NCBI GenBank assembly: GCA_013336035.1
Contig: JAAXUL010000065.1
Location: 1 to 16,674, forward strand
Direction: 5' to 3'
From: Chloroflexales bacterium
GTDB taxonomy: Bacteria; Chloroflexota; Chloroflexia; Chloroflexales; Chloroflexaceae
Length of the DNA: 16,674 nt
In this document: in pieces, positions 1-7,262 of the stretch
Layout: each line of letters opens with the position of its first letter
Position numbering within the stretch: the stretch's first letter is position 1
The notes under the pieces: generated by a model
Told to the model about the DNA's origin: nothing
Seen by the model: the letters and a program-made list of their open reading frames with translations, nothing else
The model's database searches: none
Made by a program: the position numbers and the translations under genes

Positions 1-1
1 C

Positions 2-457
2 TACCCCCAGCTCGACACGCCCGCTGCTCGCCGGCAGCTCCAGGCGAGCCGGGACGGCCTGGCCGTGGCCCTCCTGTTGCTCAACCGCGAGGCCAAGGTC
101 CGACCGCAGCTCTACCGCCACAAGGTGCCGCTCCTGCGCGCCGTCATCGAGCGGAGCGACCCCGGCGAGTGGTGGGCGCAGGAGCACACCCACCGCCTTG
201 CGACGACCTACACCGACACCTTCGTGATCTTCGTGGAGACGAGCATCGGCCCGATCCTCGACCTCGAGCGCGTGCAGATCTCCGCCCACGTGAGCCGGGC
301 CGATCTCGCCCGCTTCTTCCCCGGCGCGCCGGAGGCCAACGGCCGCCGGTGGTCCGGCATCCCTCTCCAGGAGCGCGCGGCCGAGTTGGCCACCGCGTTC
401 CTCACGTCCCACACGCCTAGCCACACAGGAGCCCGACCATGGACCTCGCCCGCCTGA
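2..457 (+). CDS. Unknown protein, 5' end outside the window
   Basis: The frame is open from the first bases of the window, so the gene very probably starts to the left and is partial here. A GTG at position 65 could serve as an internal start, but coding-like sequence (YPQLDTPAARRQLQ) continues upstream of it. The visible 151 residues contain no signal peptide or membrane segment. They mix helical stretches with a beta-rich centre (DTFVIFVETSIGPILDLERVQIS). The last ~15 residues overlap the start of the next gene by 19 bases, which points to co-transcription. I do not recognise the family. The tail after about TAFLTSH may be only loosely conserved because it overlaps the next ribosome-binding site. 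Confidence 0.55.
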   Translation, partial: YPQLDTPAARRQLQASRDGLAVALLLLNREAKVRPQLYRHKVPLLRAVIERSDPGEWWAQEHTHRLATTYTDTFVIFVETSIGPILDLERVQISAHVSRADLARFFPGAPEANGRRWSGIPLQERAAELATAFLTSHTPSHTGARPWTSPA

Positions 458-678
458 CCACCGAACTCGACGTCACCGTCACCAACCTACAGCGCATCCA
501 CAGCCAGGTGGAGACCACGCTGGCCACCCTGCCCCCCACGGCCGACGCCAGCTACCGGGCTGGCCTGGAAGACTTGAAAGGGAAGCTCAGCCGGGCCAAG
601 CTCACCGCGATGCAGAGCCGGGACGCCGGCCGCGCCCTGGCCCCCAGGTCCTATCAGACCGAAACCGCCGGCCTCTAA
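439..678 (+). CDS. Small helical protein of unknown function
   Basis: This 79-residue protein starts at an ATG preceded at a good distance by AGGAG (about 427-431). The sequence is almost entirely helix-forming, with heptad-like hydrophobic spacing in the first 60 residues (LTTELDVTVTNLQRIHSQVE), so a short coiled coil or helical hairpin is likely. There is no signal peptide or membrane segment. It overlaps the upstream gene by 19 bases and lies 64 bases before the SWIM-domain gene, with a terminator-like hairpin between them. It may be a partner of the upstream protein. I do not recognise the family. The opposite-strand frame across it looks like a shadow. Confidence 0.55.
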   Translation: MDLARLTTELDVTVTNLQRIHSQVETTLATLPPTADASYRAGLEDLKGKLSRAKLTAMQSRDAGRALAPRSYQTETAGL

Positions 679-700
679 CCTTGCACCAACCGCTTGCAGT

Positions 701-732
701 CGTGGCGCCCCGATGGCGCCACGTTCCGTTTT
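701..732 (+). terminator. Intrinsic terminator or attenuator hairpin
   Basis: A perfect 9-bp inverted repeat, CGTGGCGCC at 701-709 and GGCGCCACG at 715-723, encloses a 5-base loop and is followed by the T-rich run TTCCGTTTT. This has the form of a Rho-independent terminator for the two genes upstream. It ends only about 10 bases before the ribosome-binding site of the next gene, so it could also work as an attenuator controlling that gene. Confidence 0.6.
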
Positions 733-742
733 CGGAGCCGAC

Positions 743-1354
743 ATGTCCACCGTAGCCATCCTCGCCCCAGCCCCACCCAGCGAGCGCGTGAAGCTCACGC
801 CGGTGCAGATCGCCATCACGCTGCTGCTCAAAGAGCTCTACCGCGACGACGAGGCCGCCCAGCGGGTGATCACCAACCTGCTCAAGAAGCCCGATCTGCC
901 GCCCCTTATCGCCTTCGACGGCATCGAGGCCCGCTTCCAGTCCGAGTCTGAGCCCGAGCTGGAGAACGTGACCACCGCCGAAGGCTGCTCCTGCCGGGCT
1001 GGCCGGCACCCATGGTGCATCCACAAAATCCGCTTCCGCGTGCTCCTCGCCGAGGCCTCGCTGCGCGATCCCCTGGCCCTCCTGAGCTGCTTCATCGAGC
1101 AGGTGCCGGACACGATACGCCGCCCGGGGCCCTACCCCTGGCCGGCCCCGGCGCCGCTGCGCCCCGCCACGTTGCCCGAGGCCGAGCTGCCCGACTTCCT
1201 GCTCCCAGCCGGCCCGCTGCCGCCGGAGCCCGCCGGCAATGAGCCGCTGCTGCCTGACGAGGGAGACCGGCGCGGGGCGGGGCGGCCACGGCCGGGTGTG
1301 GCCCCGATCGACCCTGACGTGCAGCGCGCGATCGACGAGCTGTATCCACTGTGA
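743..1354 (+). CDS. SWIM-type zinc-finger protein of unknown function
   Basis: The start is placed at ATG 743 (MSTVAIL), behind GGAG at 734-737. The in-frame ATG at 713 lies inside the terminator hairpin and is unlikely to be used. The 203-residue product carries CSCRAGRHPWCIHK (about residues 81-94). This fits the C-x-C-x(n)-C-x-H pattern of SWIM zinc fingers, which bind DNA or proteins. The N-terminal ~45 residues are helical (PVQIAITLLLKELYRDDEAAQRVITNLLKK in segments). The finger is followed by a helix, and residues ~120-190 form a proline-rich, probably disordered linker. A short helix (DPDVQRAIDELYPL) ends the protein. SWIM modules of this size usually accompany nuclease, transposase or regulatory partners, but none is visible downstream. 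The SWIM call is firm on motif; the role is unknown. Confidence 0.65.
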   Translation: MSTVAILAPAPPSERVKLTPVQIAITLLLKELYRDDEAAQRVITNLLKKPDLPPLIAFDGIEARFQSESEPELENVTTAEGCSCRAGRHPWCIHKIRFRVLLAEASLRDPLALLSCFIEQVPDTIRRPGPYPWPAPAPLRPATLPEAELPDFLLPAGPLPPEPAGNEPLLPDEGDRRGAGRPRPGVAPIDPDVQRAIDELYPL

Positions 1355-1606
1355 CCCATAGGCCAGAATCTTATGGTCTGCGCCTTGGGGACAGCTCACT
1401 GATCGAGCTTAACGCGCATTACAATGCCTTAGAACCATAATCGGGTCTGTGGTAGGCGGTTGGTGAGCAGCTCCCACTGCCTATCACCTCCGAGTATTAG
1501 CCATCTACAACATGCCCTACACGAGATCTGAACCTGATTCCGCTACCCTTCCTGGGTGTAGGTGGAAGCCGGATCATGCGCGCATACCGCCGAAGGAGAC
1601 ACCCTT
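1355..1606 (+). other. Non-coding leader of the tannase-like gene
   Basis: This 252-base gap is clearly less GC-rich than its neighbours and holds no convincing gene. A hairpin pairs GTGGTAGGC (1449-1457) with GCCTATCAC (1479-1487), giving 9 bp with one G-T pair. A TACAAT at 1420-1425 resembles a -10 box, but no matching -35 box lies at the usual distance. The promoter of the downstream lipoprotein is probably here but cannot be fixed. Confidence 0.35.
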
Positions 1607-3565
1607 GTGAAGCGCATCGTGACCAAGCCCCCGGTTCTGCTCCTGGCCCTGTTCGTCGTCCTGAGCATCAGCGCTTGTAGTAGCCCCCCAACCGCTCCCC
1701 AGGCTACGCCGACCGTCACCCTGACAGCGGTCTTGCCAGAAGCAACCGGTGTCCCAGCGACGGTGGTAAGCACAGAGATGCCACCCACGGCGGCTTCGGC
1801 AACCAACGAGGCAATGTTGGACTCCTCCAAAGATGACGCCTACGCCACGGCGCTCACGTTCAACAACGCAGCCTGGCAGTACGACGCGGACAACGACGTC
1901 TACTGGCAGATTGGTGTGCCGTACGCCGCTACGCCAGAGACCAAGGACTACGAAACCCTGGGCATCTATGTCCCCGGCGCCTATCTGACTGCGACGGCCA
2001 ATGGCGATGGCACCTATACGGCCGAGTTGAATGCGCAGGGCAGCATCAATGGTTTTACCCCTGAGACGGCGCCGATGGTACTGCCGATCAACACGGTCGG
2101 CTACGCGGCCCAGCCGGCGCCCACGGACTATAGCTATGATGGCCTCTCCAGCTACCTGAAGGCTGGTTTCATCTATGTCTATGCCGGCGCGCGCGGGCGC
2201 GCGAACGGCTATGACTCCAGCGGAACGCTGACCTATAGTGGCGGCGCGCCCTGGGGCGTCACCGATTTCAAGGCCGCGATCCGCTTTCTCCGCTATAACC
2301 AGGCTGCGCTGCCTGGGAGCACCCACAACATCTTTGTGTTCGGGATGAGCGGCGGCGGAGCGCAGAGCACGGTGATCGGCGCCACCGGCGACAGTAAGCT
2401 GTATGTCCCCTACCTGGAGTCGATCGGCGCGGCGATGTACGATGCTGGGGGGCATCCCATCAGCGATGCCGTGAGCGGAGTGATGGCCTGGTGCCCCATC
2501 ACCAGCCTGGACTATGCTGATGAGGCCTATGAATGGAATATGGGCCAGTACGTGTCCACCGGCACGCGCGCCGATGGCACCTGGACCTCCGCGCTGTCAA
2601 AAGACCTGGCGGCGTCGTATGCGGACTATATCAACGGGCTTGGCATCAAAGACGAGCAGGGTACTGTCCTGACGCTTGAGCAGAGCGCTAGCGGGATCTA
2701 CGCGGCCGGGAGCTACTACGACCGCGTGGTTGCGACGGTCGAAGAGTCGCTGAATACCTTCCTGGCCGATACGACCTTTCCGTATACGGCAACCTCCGGT
2801 GGTTTTAGCCCCGACGGTGGGTTCGCTGGTGGCGGAGCGGCTCCGGGCGGTACGCCGCCAGCCGGCGCGGTGCCTGGGGGCGCCCCGCCCGCCGGCGCGA
2901 TGCCTGGTGGATCGACGGAAGCGACCTCCACAACCTATCAGACGGCGCAGGACTACATTGATGCGCTGAATACGGATGGGCAGTGGGTCACCTACGATGC
3001 CGCCACCAATACCGCCACGATCACCAGCCTTGCGAGCTTTGTCACGAGCCAGAAGAACCCTTCCAAGAGCGTGGCCGCATTCGATAGCCTCGACCGCAGC
3101 CAGGCTGAGAACGATGTCTTCGGCACCGCTGCGAGCGACTCCCTGCACTTTGACCCCGTCTTGGCGAAGCTTCTCTCGACCAATCAGGCGGCGTATGCCA
3201 CGTATACAGGTTGGGATGCGGCGTACGTGGAGGCGTACGCAACCGACGTGCAGGCGCTCGACAAGCTCGGCAACAGCATCACGTACCGCATGAACGCCTA
3301 CAACCCCATATACTACCTGCTGCCCTCCTACGAGGGCTACCAGACATCGACGGTCGCACCGCACTGGCGCATCCGTACCGGCATCAAGCAGGGCGACACG
3401 GCCACCACCGTGGAACTGAACCTCGCGCTGGCGCTCCAAGACTATGCTGGCGTCGAGGACGTTGATTTCGCCACCGTCTGGGGGCAGGGCCATACCCTGG
3501 CTGAGCGGACGGGCAGTTCAACCGACAACTTCATCGCCTGGGTGGTTGCAGGAACACAGAAGTAG
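1607..3565 (+). CDS. Tannase-family (subtype B-like) alpha/beta-hydrolase lipoprotein
   Basis: The start is GTG 1607, behind AAGGAG at 1593-1598. It opens a lipoprotein signal: MKRIVTKPP, a hydrophobic run, then SISAC with the lipid-modified Cys24. A Pro/Thr-rich linker follows (to ~residue 70). The rest (652 residues in all) resembles subtype-B bacterial tannases such as the Lactobacillus plantarum enzyme. It has a nucleophile elbow GMSGGG (Ser248), the shared stretch CPITSLDYADEAYEW, and GDTA and GHTLAE near the end. Asp597 and His629 are 32 residues apart, the spacing of Asp419/His451 in the L. plantarum enzyme, so a Ser-Asp-His triad is likely. The family hydrolyses esters of gallic and related aromatic acids, and this one would act on the cell surface. 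A Gly/Pro/Ala-rich repeat insert (~398-436) lengthens it relative to the 469-residue reference. The substrate is not proven. Confidence 0.78.
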   Translation: MKRIVTKPPVLLLALFVVLSISACSSPPTAPQATPTVTLTAVLPEATGVPATVVSTEMPPTAASATNEAMLDSSKDDAYATALTFNNAAWQYDADNDVYWQIGVPYAATPETKDYETLGIYVPGAYLTATANGDGTYTAELNAQGSINGFTPETAPMVLPINTVGYAAQPAPTDYSYDGLSSYLKAGFIYVYAGARGRANGYDSSGTLTYSGGAPWGVTDFKAAIRFLRYNQAALPGSTHNIFVFGMSGGGAQSTVIGATGDSKLYVPYLESIGAAMYDAGGHPISDAVSGVMAWCPITSLDYADEAYEWNMGQYVSTGTRADGTWTSALSKDLAASYADYINGLGIKDEQGTVLTLEQSASGIYAAGSYYDRVVATVEESLNTFLADTTFPYTATSGGFSPDGGFAGGGAAPGGTPPAGAVPGGAPPAGAMPGGSTEATSTTYQTAQDYIDALNTDGQWVTYDAATNTATITSLASFVTSQKNPSKSVAAFDSLDRSQAENDVFGTAASDSLHFDPVLAKLLSTNQAAYATYTGWDAAYVEAYATDVQALDKLGNSITYRMNAYNPIYYLLPSYEGYQTSTVAPHWRIRTGIKQGDTATTVELNLALALQDYAGVEDVDFATVWGQGHTLAERTGSSTDNFIAWVVAGTQK

Positions 3566-3583
3566 ATCACCTGTAGGCCACAA

Positions 3584-3613
3584 CTGCCGGGGGGCCTACT
3601 CACCCCCCGGCAG
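3584..3613 (+). terminator. Strong hairpin after the tannase-like gene
   Basis: CTGCCGGGGGG (3584-3594) and CCCCCCGGCAG (3603-3613) form a perfect 11-bp stem with an 8-base loop, 18 bases after the stop codon. No T-run follows, so it may terminate transcription weakly or stabilise the mRNA end. Confidence 0.6.
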
Positions 3614-3956
3614 TATCATGTCGGTTCGTATAGTCGGCCGACCAACATCAGTGACAGCCACACTCGACGCCAGCTGTCGGCTAAAGGACATTGTCATGCG
3701 CGGTCTGATGCCTCAGCATTCTAGGGCACCAGAGCGCGCATTCCTGAGCGTTGCCTAACGCCTGGTTGTAGCTGAACTATGCCGGCCGTTACCGTGCCAG
3801 TGCCCTCGAGCAGTATCGGACCTTTCTGAGGTGGTCGGTGATGAAGGATGGACCTGCGCGCACCAGTACGGCTATGTACACGAGAAAGCTCGCCCGGGCG
3901 AAGAAAGCAGTGGCATCAGTTGACAGTGGCATCAGTTGTTTGAACTGCGGCGCGCT
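3614..3956. other. Non-coding stretch with a short tandem repeat
   Basis: I see no supportable gene in these ~340 bases. The open frame starting at 3838 lacks a ribosome-binding site and lies over the antisense exporter relic. The stretch contains a 16-base tandem repeat (see 3908-3939) and a small hairpin GCGTTGCCTAACGC (3748-3761). The base composition is less biased than in the flanking genes, as expected of decayed DNA. Confidence 0.4.
3908..3939. repeat. 16-bp tandem direct repeat, two copies
   Basis: CAGTGGCATCAGTTGA (3908-3923) is followed at once by CAGTGGCATCAGTTGT (3924-3939), differing only in the last base. It lies just past the end of the ThrE-like relic and looks like a local slippage duplication. 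Confidence 0.8.
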
Positions 3957-4340
3957 CTACCGGGCCGTGGGTACAAGCCGTGCAAGGCCGCAGGAGCTGG
4001 CCGCGCCTACCAGCACGGTGAGCGGGATCATCGTGATCGCGCTTGCTGTGTCGACCAGCGGGGCGCTCCCGAATCTCCCGGCCCCCGCTGGCCAACTCCG
4101 TCAGGCTGATTAGGGCCGTCGTTCCGGTCACCAACAGCCAGAAGGCGGGCAGAAAGGCGACAAAGGCCGGCGACTCACCGATCCGCGGTGCAGCCGGGCA
4201 GTCGTCCGGCTGACGGTGTCGCCGCTAGCGAGCAGCATCAGGCCTAGCTCAATGAGCAAGGCCAACACGGACAGCGCACCCCCAGCCAGTACAGCGTGAG
4301 GTGCCGTCGCGTCGAGCGCTGAGGAGGGCGTCTCTTGCAT
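3957..4340 (-). pseudogene. Internally deleted threonine/serine exporter (ThrE-type) relic
   Basis: Reading the minus strand from ATG 4340, the first frame encodes LIELGLMLLASGDTVSRT, which resembles the start of the ThrE N-terminal domain (family pattern ...LGELLLASGAST.RVE). The frame then stops. A second frame gives SPAFVAFLPAFWLLVTGT followed by TALISLTEL. A third frame gives LVDTASAITMIPLTVLVGAA and ends at TAG 3957. These last two match the final membrane helices of the C-terminal ThrE_2 domain. An intact exporter is roughly 400 residues or more, so most of the middle is gone and at least two frame changes remain. It would have been an inner-membrane amino-acid exporter and is now dead. 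The identification rests on motif resemblance by eye. Confidence 0.62.
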
Positions 4341-4392
4341 CGTGGGGCAACCTTTTCCAGCTCGTCACCGAGCGCTAGGCCCTTCACCAGCG

Positions 4393-4767
4393 TTACGCTC
4401 TCTCGGCTGGTTGACGCACGTCCGCAGCCGTGGCAGGGCGCGCTGGCCCGTCACAGGCCATGCGGTCGCGGATGCAGGCAAGGATGCGCCGCGCCGCGGT
4501 GCTTGCCCAGCCAGTGCCTGGGGCGATCACCCCGTACGCTCCGCGCCCAAAGGCAGCCACAGCCTCGGTCGAGCCGTCCACGATGAGCCACTCGGGAAGG
4601 TCAGTCGGGTGCTGCTGCTCCGGCGGTAGTGGCGAGACGTAGGTGAGGCCGTGGGCGCCCAACTTCCGGGCGTGCAGGGCATTGCGCCCATTGCAGGGCT
4701 CCAGTTCGGTGCGGCCGTGGAATTCGATCTTCAGCATCGTGGTCGCGGCCATACGCACAGTGATCAC
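4393..4767 (-). CDS. Unknown protein overlapping the META gene
   Basis: The 124-residue frame starts at GTG 4767, which overlaps the TGA of the upstream META-domain gene in a GTGA arrangement, suggesting translational coupling. Internal ATGs at residue 6 or 11 (MLKIEFHGR) are alternative starts. Codon choice is regular and GC-biased, as for a real gene. A central segment, LIVDGSTEAVAAFGRGAYG then VIAPGTGW, loosely recalls the glycine-rich loop of TOPRIM-type primase domains, but the acidic catalytic residues are not convincing and I do not assign it. There is no signal peptide or membrane helix. It sits in a decaying stretch between a frameshifted gene and the exporter relic, so it may itself be a remnant. 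Confidence 0.42.
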   Translation of the reverse strand: MITVRMAATTMLKIEFHGRTELEPCNGRNALHARKLGAHGLTYVSPLPPEQQHPTDLPEWLIVDGSTEAVAAFGRGAYGVIAPGTGWASTAARRILACIRDRMACDGPARPATAADVRQPAERA

Positions 4768-5371
4768 CGCGGAGCCCCGCGATGGAAGGCCAGTCCTGTG
4801 CCACCGCGAAGGGCCGCGGCCAGCACCATCCAGAGCACCGCCTGGCCCTCGCCGCCCGTGCTGGGGAGCGTCGCCGGCGGCGTTGCGGTGGCCCCGCCCG
4901 CGCCAGCCGCGGTAGCCTGCGCGGTGAAGCTGAGCTCGGTTCCGTCGTCGGCGCTCAGGGTGAGCCGGCTGCCGGCGAGGCGATCGCTACTGATCACATC
5001 CAGGGCGATGAAAAAGTGCCTCTCGCGGGAGCCCTGTGCCTCGTCGCAGGCCATCAGCGTCGCCGCCGCGAGCCCGAGGCCGATGCTGCTACTGCCCGTG
5101 GTGGTATAGCTCGAGCGGTAAGTGTTGCAGCCACCGGAGCCGCTGACCGCATTCTCGGGGCCGAAGCTCAGCGTAATCTCGCCACCGGTCGTATCCTCGG
5201 CGGCGTCGCCGGCAGGCGTCAGGGTCACCAGCTCCCAGGTCGAGCCGGTGATCTCAGCGGGGAGGCAGCTTGAGCCAGGGCGCGGAGCGAGCCGCTAAGC
5301 GCTATGATGGCGAGTCTCAGGAGGGCAGGGGCGATAGCGCTTCGCGCCAGCTTCGCTAACAGCTTGTACAT
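4764..5371 (-). pseudogene. META-domain (HslJ-like) protein with LPXTG-type anchor, frameshifted
   Basis: ATG 5371 has a strong AGAGGAG site and starts a signal peptide (MYKLLAKLARSAIAPALLRL, then a hydrophobic run ending ALAQAA). The META domain lies in the neighbouring frame: ITGSTWELVTL, then ITLSFG, SGSGGCNTYRSSY and TLMACDEAQ, the hallmark order of META/HslJ domains. The tail has LPSTG (codons from about 4868), a hydrophobic stretch and basic residues, a sortase-type cell-wall anchor. The two parts are joined if one base is restored in the four-G run at 5259-5262 (plus strand), giving ...AASPAEITGSTWEL. META proteins are linked to stress and antibiotic tolerance in other bacteria. The frameshift could be a true mutation or a homopolymer sequencing error, in which case this is a normal surface protein of about 200 residues. 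Confidence 0.75.
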
Positions 5372-5644
5372 CGATGTGCTCCTCTCACTTCAGGTGGAAG
5401 AGTCCTGGCTCAACAACCTCGCTATTCAGACGCATAGTAGGCTCGTAGGTAAACACTTGATCACGCCGCGTGATACGACCTGTGCTCCCTCGCGGTGAGC
5501 TGTCGTGCTATCGTACGGCTACCCTGTGATGTCCCCAACATCCAGCCGGCGCTCGCACCACACCTCCGCCACAGGGCCTGGGCCGCGTGGTTTGCGCCCC
5601 GGAGCGGTGGCCGGATGACCGCCTTCCAGGGAGAGAGGTCGACG

Positions 5645-6949
5645 ATGACTGATCCTCCCACCCCTGTCCCAGTCCCACCCGACGCGACGCCGGATGGGTT
5701 GCGCGCCCGCATCGTTGCCCTCGAAGCGCGACTCGCCGATCTTGAAGGGCTGCTGGAGCACTTCCCCGGAGTCATCGCGCGCTTTGATCGCCTTCACCGC
5801 CATCTCTTCGTGAGTGCCTCCGTCACCCGGGCCACCGGCCTGGCGGCGGCGCGCTTCCTGGGCAAGATGAACCAGGAGCTGGGGATGCCGCCCGACCTGG
5901 TCGCCCAATGGGACCGCGCCCTCGCCGACGTGTTCGCGACGGGACAGGCCGCCCAGACCCAGTTTGCCTTTTCTGCCGCTGGCGATGTCCACTTCTACGA
6001 TGCCGAGCTCGTACCCGAGGTCGCCCCGGATGACTCGGTCGCCACCGTGCTCGCCGTCACCCGTGACGTCACCGACCGGGTTCACGCCGAGCAGGCCATC
6101 GCTGCGAGCGAGCAGCGCTACCGTGCGCTCTTCGAGCAGAGCCTCGACGGCATCGCCCTCATCAGCGAGCAGGGGCAGTTGCTCCAGGTGAACGAGGCCC
6201 TGACCCGCATGCTCGGGCGCAGTCGGGAGCAACTCCTGACGATGCGCCTGACCGATCTGGAGGGCGCGGCGACCAGCATCGAGTCTGGACCCTCCGCCGT
6301 CAGGCGCGAAGCCGAGCCACGGGCCGTCACGGGCGAGTGGCAGCTGCGGCGTCCCGATGGTGGGCACTGCATGGTCGAGTATGCCCTCCAACCGCTCGCG
6401 CCGAATCTCACGCAGCTCACGATGCACGACCTCACCCGCCGGCGCGACCTTGAGCTCGCCCTCCGGGCCAGCGCAGAGCGCCTGGAGCTCATCTTGCGCC
6501 ATCTGCCGATCGCCTTCTTCGCCCAGGACGCCGACCTGCGCTACACCTGGGCCGCCAACATCCAGATGGGCCTGCCCTCCGAGCAGGTTCTGGGCAAGAC
6601 CGACGCGGAGATCTTTCCCGCAGAGCGCGCTGAGGTCCTGACGGCCCTCAAACGAGGTGTGCTCCAGCAGGGCCGTGGCGCGCACGCCGAGCATCGGCTG
6701 CGCCACCACGAGGACGAGACGATCTACGACCTGACGATCGAGCCGCTCTACGACCTGACGATCGAGCCGCTCCACGACCGGGACGGGACGGTCACTGGCC
6801 TACTCGGGGTTGTCCTGGACATCACCGCCCGCACGTGTCGGATCTCACGTAACTTGCGAAGAGAATCGCCCCAGATCGGCCGAAAACCGGCTGAAATCGG
6901 CGTCTTGGGCCAGAGATCGCCGCATCGAGACCGACCTCGTCTCACGTAA
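5645..6949 (+). pseudogene. Three-PAS sensor protein cut off by IS-like repeats
   Basis: The start is ATG 5645, preceded by AGGGAGAGAGG; earlier in-frame starts lack such a site. A short coiled coil (~18-36) is followed by three PAS domains, at roughly residues 36-145, 150-265 and 285-397. The first ends with the PAC-type phrase AVTRDVTDRVHAEQA, the second ends near LTMHDLTRRRDLE, and the third ends LLGVVLDITART. PAS domains sense light, oxygen, redox state or ligands. In this arrangement they normally feed a histidine kinase or diguanylate cyclase, which would follow ITAR(K). Here native sequence stops at codon 397 and the last ~37 residues are read from the repeat block beginning at 6836, so the output domain is missing. 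The third PAS also carries an 8-residue tandem duplication. No membrane segment is seen, so it was probably cytoplasmic. Confidence 0.75.
6728..6775 (+). repeat. 24-bp in-frame tandem duplication
   Basis: Positions 6728-6751 and 6752-6775 are direct copies differing at one base. They encode DLTIEPLY followed by DLTIEPLH within the last strands of the third PAS domain, which suggests recent slippage in a gene no longer under strong selection. Confidence 0.9.
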
Positions 6950-7000
6950 CTTGCGAATACGGAGATCCTGTCTCACGTAACTTGCGAATACGGAGATTCC
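6836..7000 (+). mobile_element. Solitary IS21-like end with multiple terminal repeats
   Basis: The 18-mer TCTCACGTAACTTGCGAA occurs three times in the same direction, at 6843-6860, 6940-6957 and 6971-6988. Copies two and three share a longer unit of 28 bases with a period of 31. The block begins TGT at 6836, exactly where homology of the PAS protein stops. Ends starting with TGT and carrying several internal direct repeats are typical of IS21-family elements. No istA/istB-like gene and no inverted copy (TTCGCAAGTTACGTGAGA) was seen, so only one end survives. The downstream boundary is not clear. Assignment to IS21 rather than another family is an inference. Confidence 0.55.
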
Positions 7001-7058
7001 GTACGGCCATCCCAACGCCGGCGGAGGTGCTGAGCTACCCAGGGCGGGGAGCAGGGGG

Positions 7059-7262
7059 CTGCAGGTCGCGCTCCAGGGGCTCACCATCAGCGATGGGGTC
7101 GCCACGGCGTACTTCTCGCCGGCGCTGAAGGCCTACGGCGGCGATGCGCTGCGCGCGCAGCTGATCAGGGAACAGATCACCCGCACGCTGCTGCAGTTCC
7201 CTGAGGTGCACACCGTGCGCATCGGCATCGATGGGCAGACCGAGGGGGTGCTCGAGCCCTGA
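7059..7262 (+). pseudogene. C-terminal fragment of a GerMN-domain protein
   Basis: The frame ending at TGA 7260-7262 reads LQVALQGLTISDGVATAYF, then SPALKAYGGDALRAQLIREQ, then ITRTLLQFPEVHTVRIGIDG and QTEGVLEP. This is the end of a GerMN domain (family phrases ISDGVATVDFS and ...RISIDG...), found in sporulation/germination-type and other secreted lipoproteins. There is no start codon, signal peptide or first half of the domain. The frame runs back into the IS-like repeats. It is therefore the right-hand stump of a gene deleted together with the mobile element. A 6-bp hairpin, CGGAGC/GCTCCG (7263-7279), directly follows the stop. Confidence 0.72.

Noticed and set aside
1420..1425. TACAAT as a -10 promoter box for the tannase-like gene
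   Set aside because: No acceptable -35 hexamer lies 16-18 bases upstream; one six-base match is expected by chance in this AT-richer gap.
3748..3775. GCGTTGCCTAACGCC and following bases resemble one arm of an integron attC site
   Set aside because: The matching second arm (a GTTAGGC-like end with the complementary stem) is not found downstream, and there is no cassette-like gene or integrase.
3838..4113. Plus-strand 91-residue open frame
   Set aside because: It lacks a ribosome-binding site and is antisense to the recognisable exporter helices on the minus strand.
5495..5644. Earlier start for the PAS protein
   Set aside because: The region before ATG 5645 has no ribosome-binding site and reads as non-coding; AGGGAGAGAGG directly precedes 5645.
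6843..6988. CRISPR-like array
   Set aside because: The three 18-bp repeats have unequal gaps (79 and 13 bases), share sequence beyond the repeat in two copies and have no cas genes; IS terminal repeats fit better.
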